Below the pieces are notes generated by a model. That model saw only the letters and a list, made by a program, of their open reading frames with translations. It was not told the origin of the DNA and did no database searches. The position numbers and the translations under genes are program-made. Shown here one piece after another: positions 1-6,800 of a stretch of 7,452 nt of DNA. How positions within the stretch are numbered: the stretch's first letter is position 1; each line of letters begins with the position of its first letter. Source of the stretch: Sediminibacterium sp. (GTDB taxonomy: Bacteria; Bacteroidota; Bacteroidia; Chitinophagales; Chitinophagaceae); assembly GCA_030158535.1 (NCBI GenBank), contig JAOASV010000221.1, forward strand, positions 1 through 7,452, in the 5' to 3' direction.

Positions 1-2
1 CC

Positions 3-23
3 TGCGGCTAACTTCCTGCCGCA
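3..23. repeat. Short inverted repeat (hairpin) at the left edge
   Basis: TGCGGC (3-8) and GCCGCA (18-23) form a perfect 6-bp stem around a 9-base loop. There is no T-run on either side, so it is not a convincing terminator. It may belong to whatever gene or repeat lies to the left of the window. No coding region is supported from base 1 to the tRNA at 158. Confidence 0.35.
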
Positions 24-36
24 TTGAACTAACCCA

Positions 37-73
37 AAGGCTTTTAACAAACCGCTTCGCGGCTTGTTGCCTT
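37..73 (+). terminator. Stem-loop, possible terminator of a gene left of the window
   Basis: AACAAACCGC (46-55) pairs with GCGGCTTGTT (59-68) around the loop TTC, with one A/C mismatch on the plus strand that becomes a G-U pair on the minus strand. An outer clamp AAGGC (37-41) with GCCTT (69-73) extends the stem, leaving TTTT (42-45) bulged. The following bases, CTTCATCTC, are pyrimidine-rich but not a true U-tract, so terminator function is uncertain in either direction. Confidence 0.4.
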
Positions 74-93
74 CTTCATCTCTCCCCAACTTA

Positions 94-109
94 CGAAAGC
101 AAGCTTTCG
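94..109. repeat. Small palindrome between the two larger hairpins
   Basis: CGAAAGC (94-100) and GCTTTCG (103-109) are perfect complements separated by AA. A two-base loop is too tight for the full stem, so in RNA it would open to a shorter stem with a larger loop. As DNA it is a near-perfect palindrome of 16 bp. It lies close to the centre of the mirrored element at 36-156. Its function is unknown. Confidence 0.5.
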
Positions 110-128
110 ACGTTGTCTCGAAATGAAG

Positions 129-155
129 AAGGCCCAACACTTCGTGTTGAGCCTT
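129..155 (-). terminator. Probable intrinsic terminator of tRNA-Arg
   Basis: On the minus strand, just downstream of the tRNA 3' end, AAGGCTCAACAC pairs with GTGTTGGGCCTT around a GAA loop, giving a continuous 12-bp stem with one G-U pair. The stem starts 3 bases after the tRNA discriminator base. The bases after the stem (CTTCATTTCG) are moderately T-rich, weaker than a textbook U-tract. The position directly after a single tRNA gene is the main reason for calling it a terminator. Confidence 0.6.
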
Positions 156-157
156 TG

Positions 158-229
158 TGGTCCCGCCAAGAATCGAACTTGGATCTAAAGTTTAGGAAAC
201 TTCTATTCTATCCATTGAACTACGGGACC
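158..229 (-). tRNA. tRNA-Arg (anticodon CCT)
   Basis: The minus strand folds into a 72-base cloverleaf. The acceptor stem GGTCCCG pairs perfectly with CGGGACC and is followed by discriminator A. The D arm is GTTC/GAAT with an AATGGATA loop. The anticodon arm is GAAGT/ACTTT with loop TTCCTAA, giving anticodon CCT, which reads AGG (arginine). The variable loop is AGAT. The T arm is CCAAG/CTTGG with loop TTCGATT. The 3' CCA is not encoded (CAA follows the discriminator), so it must be added by the CCA-adding enzyme, as is common in Bacteroidota. The gene stands alone, with its own promoter upstream (246-278) and a stem-loop terminator directly downstream. The plus-strand reading frame that spans this region is a chance frame over the tRNA. 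Confidence 0.96.
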
Positions 230-245
230 ATCCCTAAAAGGGAAG

Positions 246-278
246 CAAAAATAGCAGATAATCCCGTACCGCCACAAA
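246..278 (-). promoter_or_regulatory. Bacteroidota-type promoter for tRNA-Arg
   Basis: On the minus strand a TTTG box (278-275) is followed after 21 bases by TATTTTTG (253-246). This matches the primary sigma-factor consensus of Bacteroidota, TTTG at -33 and TAnnTTTG at -7, with an accepted spacing. Transcription would start near base 240, about 11 bases before the mature tRNA 5' end at 229, which is sensible for a tRNA leader. An inverted repeat, CCACAA (272-277) and TTGTGG (283-288), overlaps the -33 box. Confidence 0.7.
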
Positions 279-340
279 TTGCTTGTGGGTTGGCCGCTTT
301 TCATAAAACCAATGTATCTTAGCGGCTCAAATTTAAAGGG

Positions 341-994
341 ATGCAATTCTATAATATCATCATCAAATACCGTTTTTGGCTTAGCTTATTACTACTAGTA
401 TTAGGCCTTGGGTTAAATTTTACAGGAACTGGTTTTTGGCCAACTTTCCCAATATACCTTGTTTTTATCATTGGTATTTTAAGCCATTTCTTTATTGGAC
501 CACTTCGTTTGATTCAAGAACCCATGGAGCAGGGAAATGTGGAAGAGGTAGAAAAAATATTAAAATCTGTTTGGTTTCCGGGGTTACTATATAAGCCTGT
601 ACGATCTACGTATTATACCATCAAAGGAAATTTAGCGATGATGTCGCAAGATTTTGATAGTGCCGAAAAGCACTTAAAAATGAGTAATGATTTAGGCTCA
701 CCTATGCCAGAAGCAGAAGGCGCAAATAAATTACAATTGGGTATGATGGCGATGCAAAAAGGGGATCTTAAGCAAGGTGAATCTTATATTAGATCTGCTA
801 TCAGACTTGGTATTCCTGACAAAGAAAGTGAAGCAGTTGCATATTTAACCATGTGTCAAATTTTTATCAATAAGCGTGAGTTTAGAGCTGCTAAAGATTT
901 TTTCAGAAAAGCAAAAGCTTGTAAGCCAACTACCAAACAAGTGCTTGATCAGGTTAAAGAAATAGAAAAATATATTTCTAGGATGCCTGGTTAA
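341..994 (+). CDS. Small membrane protein with TPR-like repeats
   Basis: This 217-residue protein has no assigned function. Residues 12-29 and 36-58 are two hydrophobic helices, so the protein is probably anchored in the inner membrane by an N-terminal hairpin. Residues from about 62 to 212 form a soluble helical part with TPR-like units, roughly at 91-118 (with the pattern GNLAMMSQDFDSAEKHL), 128-156 (LGMMAMQKGDLKQGESYI) and 163-196 (AYLTMCQIFINKREFRAAKDFF). TPRs usually mediate protein-protein contacts, so a scaffold or assembly role is possible but not shown. The ATG at 341 is the first start in frame near the upstream region and gives an N-terminus running straight into the first membrane helix. 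A weak promoter candidate is TATCTTAG (315-322) with TTG at 290-292. The acetyltransferase gene starts 18 bases after the stop, which suggests co-transcription. Confidence 0.85.
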   Translation: MQFYNIIIKYRFWLSLLLLVLGLGLNFTGTGFWPTFPIYLVFIIGILSHFFIGPLRLIQEPMEQGNVEEVEKILKSVWFPGLLYKPVRSTYYTIKGNLAMMSQDFDSAEKHLKMSNDLGSPMPEAEGANKLQLGMMAMQKGDLKQGESYIRSAIRLGIPDKESEAVAYLTMCQIFINKREFRAAKDFFRKAKACKPTTKQVLDQVKEIEKYISRMPG

Positions 995-1012
995 TTGCAT
1001 ACGCTATTATCC

Positions 1013-1486
1013 ATGTTAGACATTCAAAAAGTTACTACAGAGGGTCCTGCTTTAGAAAGTATTAAATCGCTTTTTAAAGCCTATTTGGGGGAGCTCAATG
1101 AGGATCTTTGTTTTCAATCTTTTGATAGCGAAATCGATAATCCTTTATACAAATACAGCGCGCCTACCGGCGCGCTTTTTATTGCATTTTATAATGCTAT
1201 GCCTGTTGGTTGCATTGCGTTACAGCCCTTGCAAGAAGCGTATACCTGTGAAATGAAAAGGTTGTATGTAGCGCCAGATTACCGAAAACTTGGAGTAGGA
1301 GATGCGCTTGTAAAAATTTTATTACAAGAAGCGCAATCACTTGGCTATGCCACTATGAAATTAGATACCTTAGTAAGGTTGCAAGCTGCTATACAGCTCT
1401 ATCAAAAATTTGGATTTGAAACGGTTACAGCGTACTACGATAATCCACTACCTAGTGTTGTGTACATGCAAAAAAAGCTGCGTTAA
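1013..1486 (+). CDS. GNAT-family N-acetyltransferase
   Basis: This 157-residue protein would transfer an acetyl group from acetyl-CoA to an amine; the substrate cannot be read from the sequence. The acetyl-CoA-binding motif A is clear at residues 80-96: EMKRLYVAPDYRKLGVG, with the R-x-x-G-x-G turn at R91, G94 and G96. The C-terminal motif AIQLYQKFGFE (residues 127-136 approximately) is the usual helix and strand that follow. The length is normal for a single-domain GNAT. I chose ATG at 1013, which gives MLDIQKV and a first beta strand at the expected place. An in-frame TTG at 995, immediately after the preceding stop, would add six residues but is less likely. The gene follows the TPR protein gene closely and probably shares its transcript. 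A GC-rich hairpin followed by T5 lies inside the frame at 1157-1180. Confidence 0.88.
   Translation: MLDIQKVTTEGPALESIKSLFKAYLGELNEDLCFQSFDSEIDNPLYKYSAPTGALFIAFYNAMPVGCIALQPLQEAYTCEMKRLYVAPDYRKLGVGDALVKILLQEAQSLGYATMKLDTLVRLQAAIQLYQKFGFETVTAYYDNPLPSVVYMQKKLR
1157..1180 (+). terminator. Terminator-like hairpin inside the acetyltransferase gene
   Basis: AGCGCGCC (1157-1164) pairs perfectly with GGCGCGCT (1169-1176) around the four-base loop TACC, and a run of five T (1176-1180) follows. This has the form of a strong intrinsic terminator, yet it encodes residues 49-55 (SAPTGAL) of an intact GNAT protein. The surrounding gene is AT-rich, so the all-GC core of the stem stands out. Whether it attenuates transcription, acts on mRNA stability or is a coincidence of codons is not known. 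Confidence 0.4.
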
Positions 1487-1514
1487 TTTCGCAACAACAA
1501 ATGGCAACAAAAAA

Positions 1515-2408
1515 TTATAATCTTCCTTCGATTACATCTTCTATCACGCGAGCAAAATGCAAATGTTCTAGTGCGTGTACTTTAGTAGCGAGTGTTTCTG
1601 GTGTATCGGTTATATCAACTGCGCAAGTAGCTTGAAATAAATGTTCTCCTTCATCGTACTGTGCATTCACATAATGAATGGTGATGCCAGATTCTTTTTC
1701 ATTAGCAGCAATCACTGCTTCATGAACGCGTGAGCCGTACATGCCTTTACCACCAAATTTTGGAAGCAGTGACGGATGAATGTTTATCATGTGTCTTGGA
1801 AATGCGTTTAAAAAAGCTTCCGGCATTTTCCATAAAAATCCTGCGAGTATGATAAAATCAATTTCATATTTGGAAAGCTCTTTCACGTATGTGTTACCCT
1901 GTTCGAAATCTTTCTTTTCTATCATCAGTACCGGCACATCATTGTCAGCGGCGATTTGTAAAACCCCTGCACCTGGCTTATTGCAAACGATGAGCGATAC
2001 CCGAATGGATGGGTGACCCTTAAAGTGTTCTATAATTTTTTGGGCATTGGAACCAGCGCCTGAGGCAAAAAGTGCCAAATTGCGTTTTTTGATGCTAAAA
2101 CTCCCATTTTGAGGTTTTGGAGCCTTACTTGACACCCCAAAAATGGTTTGGCTCATTTTTCGGAGGTAATTTCTAAAAAATCCAAATTGTCCGAGTGGGA
2201 TACTTATAACGATCACACAAAGGGGCCATAATAGGCACATTAAAATAATGTATAATGTGTAATAAAACAAGCCAGATTCAAGCCCAGTAAGGGTTAGAAG
2301 CTTTCTGCCTAGGTACCCGCAGCTGCTCCCACCAATGGCAAAAGTGCTGAAAACAAGTACAAAAGAAGTCCAACTTAACTTCCATTTTTCCTTCAATCGC
2401 TTAAACAT
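1515..2408 (-). CDS. purN: Membrane domain (DUF6787-like) fused to GAR transformylase PurN
   Basis: The 297-residue product has two parts. Residues 1-90 are a membrane domain with hydrophobic segments at about 14-35 and 47-72, ending in IPLGQFGFFRNYL; this resembles the DUF6787 family, recognised from memory. Residues about 107-297 are a complete phosphoribosylglycinamide formyltransferase, which transfers the formyl group of 10-formyltetrahydrofolate to GAR in the third step of purine synthesis. The glycine-rich loop is ASGAGSN (115-121), the catalytic Asn and His are in NIHPSLLPK (N209, H211), and the catalytic Asp is D252 in YDEGE. PurN is normally about 190-210 residues, so the extra 100 are the membrane domain. 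The linker (about 91-106) has no Met; M85 is the last before the catalytic domain. A GTG (residue 92) and a TTG (residue 111) are the only other common start codons there. The gene converges on the acetyltransferase gene (28-base gap) and diverges from actA. Confidence 0.9.
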   Translation of the reverse strand: MFKRLKEKWKLSWTSFVLVFSTFAIGGSSCGYLGRKLLTLTGLESGLFYYTLYIILMCLLWPLCVIVISIPLGQFGFFRNYLRKMSQTIFGVSSKAPKPQNGSFSIKKRNLALFASGAGSNAQKIIEHFKGHPSIRVSLIVCNKPGAGVLQIAADNDVPVLMIEKKDFEQGNTYVKELSKYEIDFIILAGFLWKMPEAFLNAFPRHMINIHPSLLPKFGGKGMYGSRVHEAVIAANEKESGITIHYVNAQYDEGEHLFQATCAVDITDTPETLATKVHALEHLHFARVIEDVIEGRL

Positions 2409-2508
2409 GAATCAAAATTGCATAAAAAACCCGACAAATACTTGAAACTCAATATTGTTTTGAACAAAAAAAAGTTGCTTACTATTCGCTATTGTCAGCT
2501 TCCTGTCA

Positions 2509-2523
2509 TATTTTTGCGCGCAA
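2509..2523 (+). promoter_or_regulatory. Candidate actA promoter with an overlapping palindrome
   Basis: TATTTTTG (2509-2516) matches the Bacteroidota -7 consensus TAnnTTTG and is identical to the tRNA -7 box in this window. Transcription would start near 2521, giving an actA leader of about 41 bases. The -33 element is poor: the TTG at 2492-2494 is only 14 bases away and the one at 2475-2477 is 31 bases away. A run of eight A (2466-2473) lies near -50 and could serve as an UP-like element. The perfect 10-bp palindrome TTGCGCGCAA (2514-2523) covers the end of the -7 box and the expected start site, where a repressor could act. No clear promoter was found for the divergent purN fusion. Confidence 0.45.
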
Positions 2524-2562
2524 TTAAGGATATTTTTCCACCTATAGAATTCGTTTGTGTAT

Positions 2563-3825
2563 ATGACATCTTTTAGAAGCAACACAAGTCGCATCGTCAA
2601 GAACTGCTTATTTAGTGCAGTTTTCTTGTTGGGCATATTAGTTACAAATACCGTTACCGCCCAAGACGGCAAAACCTTGTTTAATACCAATTGTGCTTCC
2701 TGTCATCAGGTGCATAAAAACTCTACAGGCCCTGCGCTTGCTGGGGTTGAAGGCCGTTGGGAAAGTAAAGAAAAGCTATATTCTTGGATTAAGAATAGTG
2801 CTGCTTTTTTAAAAACAGGTGACGCGTATGCGAATAAATTATACCTCGAGTATAACAAAACCGCAATGAATCTTTTTCCAAATTTAACCAACGAGGAAAT
2901 TGATGCCATTTTAAAGTACGTAGCTTCTGTGCCTGCTCCAGGCGCTGCCACTCCAGGTGCAGCAGCAGCAGGTGCTCCTGCCGAAGAGGATAATTCTTTG
3001 TTATTTGGAATTTTATCTCTGATTTTAGCAGTTGTGGCGCTTATTTTATTACAAGTAAATGCCAACTTAAAAAAATTAGCAGATACACGTGATGGACAAA
3101 CACCAGAAGTAGACGTTCCATTTTGGAGAAACAAAAGATACATCGCTTTCTTAGCCGTTGTATTTTTTATAGTGGGTGGTTACCTTGTATCAAAAAGTGC
3201 AATGGGACTTGGTAGAAGTCAAGATTACCAACCGGTTCAGCCTATTTACTATTCTCATAAAGTACACGCTGGTATCAATCAAATCAATTGTCAATATTGT
3301 CATACGGGTGTTTACCAAGGTAAGCAAGCAACCATTCCTTCAGTGAATGTTTGTATGAACTGTCACATGGCAATCAATGAATACAAAGGAGAAAAAATCT
3401 TTACAGAAGATGGTGAAGAAGTAAATGGTACACAAGAAATTGAAAAATTATACAAATACGCAGGTTTTGAACCAGGTAAACCTTGGGATGCTTCTAAGGC
3501 AAAACCAATTGAGTGGGTACGTATCCACAATTTACCGGATCACGTTTATTTCAACCACGCACAGCACGTAAAAGCAGGTCAAGTAGCTTGTCAAACATGT
3601 CATGGCGAAATCCAAAAAATGGGTGAAGTAAAACAACAAAACGACCTTAGCATGGGCTGGTGTATTAACTGTCACCGCGAAACAAAAGTTCAATTTAAAG
3701 ACAACGGTTTCTACAGCATCTACGAGAAATACCACCAAGATTTAAAATCTGGAAAAATGGATAGCACCAAAGGTGTTACAGTAGAAAGCATTGGTGGTAC
3801 TGAGTGTCAAAAGTGTCACTATTAA
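2563..3825 (+). CDS. actA: Alternative complex III subunit ActA, six-haem cytochrome c
   Basis: ActA carries electrons from the iron-sulphur subunit ActB out to cytochrome c or oxidase on the periplasmic side. The 420-residue protein starts with a signal peptide (about 1-33, cleavage near VTA/Q). A monohaem cytochrome c domain follows, with CASCH at 44-48, GPAL at 56-59 and M102 as likely distal ligand. A Pro/Ala-rich linker (123-143) leads to a membrane helix (146-165), a basic and so cytoplasmic loop, and a second helix (193-212). The C-terminal periplasmic domain has five CXXCH motifs at 243-247, 264-268, 343-347, 367-371 and 415-419, the last just before the C-terminus. Classical ActA is pentahaem, so the N-terminal domain is an added sixth haem site. 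I chose ATG at 2563; a GTG two codons upstream (2557) is in frame but less likely. It is the first gene of the act operon, 31 bases before actB. Confidence 0.93.
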   Translation: MTSFRSNTSRIVKNCLFSAVFLLGILVTNTVTAQDGKTLFNTNCASCHQVHKNSTGPALAGVEGRWESKEKLYSWIKNSAAFLKTGDAYANKLYLEYNKTAMNLFPNLTNEEIDAILKYVASVPAPGAATPGAAAAGAPAEEDNSLLFGILSLILAVVALILLQVNANLKKLADTRDGQTPEVDVPFWRNKRYIAFLAVVFFIVGGYLVSKSAMGLGRSQDYQPVQPIYYSHKVHAGINQINCQYCHTGVYQGKQATIPSVNVCMNCHMAINEYKGEKIFTEDGEEVNGTQEIEKLYKYAGFEPGKPWDASKAKPIEWVRIHNLPDHVYFNHAQHVKAGQVACQTCHGEIQKMGEVKQQNDLSMGWCINCHRETKVQFKDNGFYSIYEKYHQDLKSGKMDSTKGVTVESIGGTECQKCHY

Positions 3826-3856
3826 TAACAACATTATACCCGATAATAAATATATC

Positions 3857-6800
3857 ATGGAGCAAAAAAAGTACTGGCAAAGTTTTGGAGAAAAAAATCA
3901 GTCTACTGCTTACAATCAAGATGTAAAAGATGAGTTCAAAGAAGAACTTCCTTTTGTTGAAGACGAAAGCAAAGGATTTCTCGAAACTGCTGCACCCCGC
4001 AGAGACTTTTTAAAATATGTAGGTTTTAGCACTGCAGCAGCCGCTGTTGCAGCAAGCTGTGAAATGCCTATTAAAAAAGCGATTCCTTTTGCAAACAAAC
4101 CAGAAGATATTGTACCAGGTATTGCAAATTATTATGCAACAACCTATGTACAGGATGGTGATGCAGTAAGCGTTGTAGCAAAAGTGCGTGATGGTCGTCC
4201 TATTAAAATTGAGGGTAACGATTTATGCCCTGTAACTAAAGGTGGTACTTCTGCACGTGTGCAAGCGTCTGTGTTAGATTTATATGATACAGCACGTTTA
4301 CGTTTCCCAACAATTGATGGTAAGGAAGTAACTTTTGAAGCTGCTGATAAAGCAATTGCTGCTTCTATTGGTGGTAATGTTGTAGTGTTATCAAGCACCA
4401 TTACTTCTCCAACAAGTAAAGAAGTAATTGCTCAATTTTTAGCAAAATATCCTGGTAGCAAACACGTTACTTATGACGCTGTTTCTTATAGTGCTTTAAT
4501 CGAAGCAAATGCTGCAACAAATGGCGTAGCTGCTATTCCTGATTACCATTTCGAAAATGCAAAAGCGATTGTTAGCTTAGGTGCAGATTTCTTAGGTACT
4601 TGGTTAAGTCCTGTTGCTTTTTCTAAGCAATATGCAACTGGTAAAAAAATCAACGAAAAAAATCCTAGCATGAGTAAGCACATACACTTCGAAAGTGTAG
4701 CGAGTCTTACAGGTTCAAATGCGGATGAAAAATATTTACACCGTCCTTCTGAAACAGGTGCTATTGCAGCTGCTTTATTAAGTGCTGTTAATGGTGGTGG
4801 TGTTACAGGTATTTCGGATGCTACTTTAAAAGCAGGAATCCAAAATGCTGCAAAAGCTTTATTAGAAAACAAAGGTGCTGCGCTTGTAGTTGCTGGTAGC
4901 AATGATGTGAATGTTCAAATCATTGTAAATGCAATCAACAATGCGGTAGGTGCAGGCGGTTCTACTATTAACTGGGCTGCTCGTAACAATACCCGCGCTG
5001 GTGTTGATGCAAACTTTGTTCAACTCGTTAAAGATATGAACGCAGGTAGCGTTGGTACTTTAATTTTAGTAGGAGCAAATCCTGCATACTCTTGGCATGA
5101 TGCTGCTGGTTTTACAGCAGGTCTTGCAAAAGTAAAAACCACTGTATCATTTGCAACAAAAGCAGACGAAACTGCAGTGCTTTGTAAATTTGTTTTACCA
5201 GATCATCACTACCTAGAAAGCTGGGGTGATGCAGAAGCGATATCTGGAAACGTTTCATTTATTCAACCTACCATATATCCTTTATTTAAAACACGTCAGT
5301 GGCAAGACAGCTTATTAAAATGGAGTGGCAACGCTTCAGATTATTTAGCGTTCTTAAAAACCAGTTGGTCTGCTAAATTAGGTGGTGTTACAGGTTGGGA
5401 TAAAGCATTACAAGATGGTGTACTAGCTACAACACCTGCTGCTTTTAGTGCAGGAAGTTTTTCTAGCGCAGCAGTTGCAAATGCAGTTACTGCAGCAACT
5501 TCAGCTAAAAAAGGTGGTGCATTAGAATTAGTGTTGTATGAAAAAGTTGGTATCGGTGCTGGACAAGGCGCTTCTAACCCATGGTTACAAGAATTGCCAG
5601 ATCCAGTAACTCGTGCAACTTGGGATAACTATGTTATCGTTTCTCCTGCACTTGCAAGAACATTATTAAAAATTGATTTAAATAACGGCGGTCAAGCAGA
5701 TGCTTACGAAGTAAATCCTCCAAAGCCAGTTGTAAAAGTTACAGTAGGTGGTAAGTCGATCGAACTTCCAGTATTAATTATTCCGGGTACACACCCTGAA
5801 ACTATTGGTATTGCAGTAGGTTATGGCCGTTCAGAAAATATTGGTAAAGCAGCAAACGGCGTAGGTAAAAATGCGTTTGGATTAGCTTCTTTACAAGGCA
5901 ATAACATTTCATACGTAAACACAAGTGTGGAAGTGGTTGCAACTGGCGAAAAATATCCAGTAGCATTAACACAAACACATAGCCGTTACGATACCGAGCA
6001 AGGTAACCGTACCGAAGTAATGAAAGAGTTAACACTTGCTGCGTACAAACACCATCCTACAGAAATTCGTGAAGAGCGTGCACATGAATTAAAAGGTCAA
6101 ATTTCTGGTGGTGAAAAATTAAGCAACGAAGAAGTACTTCAAAAGTTTGAAGGTGCTGGAACTTTATATCCAGTATACGATAGACCAGGAATCAAATGGG
6201 GTATGAGCGTTGATTTAAATGCTTGTACTGGTTGTGGTGCTTGTGTGGTTGCATGTAATGCAGAAAACAACGTTTCAGTTGTTGGTAAACCAGAAGTACT
6301 ACGTGGTCATGAAATGCATTGGTTACGTATTGACCGTTATTACAGCGGTGATATGGACAATCCAAATGTAGTGTTCCAACCACTTATGTGTCAGCATTGT
6401 GATAACGCTCCTTGTGAAAACGTTTGTCCAGTAGCTGCAACCAACCATAGCTCTGAAGGCTTAAACCAAATGACCTATAACAGATGTATTGGTACACGTT
6501 ATTGCGCAAATAACTGTCCTTATAAAGTACGTCGTTTTAACTGGGCAGATTACACAGGTGCGGATAGCTTTGGTGACAACCAAACTGGTCACGTAAATGA
6601 TGTGGTATTAAATATGAGTGACGATCTTACGCGTATGGTGTTAAACCCAGACGTAACTGTTCGTTCTCGTGGTGTGATTGAAAAATGTTCTTTCTGCGTA
6701 CAACGTTTACAAGAAGGAAAATTAAAAGCGAAAAAAGATTCTCGTCCTTTAGAAGATACAGATGTAAAAGTTGCTTGTCAACAAGCTTGTCCTACAGAAG

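Larger units (their letters stand above)
36..156. repeat. Mirrored hairpin pair (inverted repeat element) next to tRNA-Arg
   Basis: Two hairpin units face each other. The left unit, read on the plus strand, begins AAAGGCT (36-42), contains a stem-loop and ends GCCTTCTTCAT (69-79). The right unit, read on the minus strand, begins AAAGGCT (156-150), contains a different stem-loop and ends GCCTTCTTCAT (133-123). The shared 11-base end is therefore a perfect inverted repeat 43 bases apart, and the shared 7-base start is a second one. Between them is a small palindrome at 94-109. The inner stems differ in sequence, so the copies are not simple duplicates. The arrangement fits either a pair of facing terminators or a REPIN-like non-coding repeat. 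Which one cannot be decided from a single copy. Confidence 0.55.

Noticed and set aside
113..322. Plus-strand open frame of 69 codons
   Set aside because: It runs antisense through the tRNA-Arg and its terminator and has no recognisable domain; it is a chance frame.
995..1012. TTG start for the acetyltransferase
   Set aside because: It abuts the upstream stop and adds only HTLLS before Met; the ATG at 1013 gives a family-like N-terminus.
1487..1514. Terminator between the convergent acetyltransferase and purN genes
   Set aside because: The 28-base gap has A-runs and a small direct repeat (GCAACAA) but no stem-loop, so no terminator is called.
1780..2016. Plus-strand open frame opposite the PurN domain
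   Set aside because: It lies entirely antisense to conserved PurN catalytic sequence and encodes nothing recognisable.
2456..2473. TTGTT-TTG-AACAA hairpin and A8 run as a terminator
   Set aside because: The stem is 5 bp, AT-rich, and lies in the divergent promoter region, where no gene ends.
2409..2480. Promoter for the purN fusion on the minus strand
   Set aside because: Only an imperfect TATTTG (2439-2434) without a well-placed -33 box was seen; it does not fit TAnnTTTG.
2412..2690. Minus-strand open frame upstream of the purN fusion
   Set aside because: It overlaps the actA promoter, signal peptide and first haem motif on the other strand and shows no domain; intergenic and antisense noise.
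3791..3856. Upstream ATG extension of actB
   Set aside because: It would overlap the end of actA, and its 22 extra residues are read partly from the actA haem-coding sequence and the spacer. MEQKKYWQSFGEKN from 3857 is the natural start.
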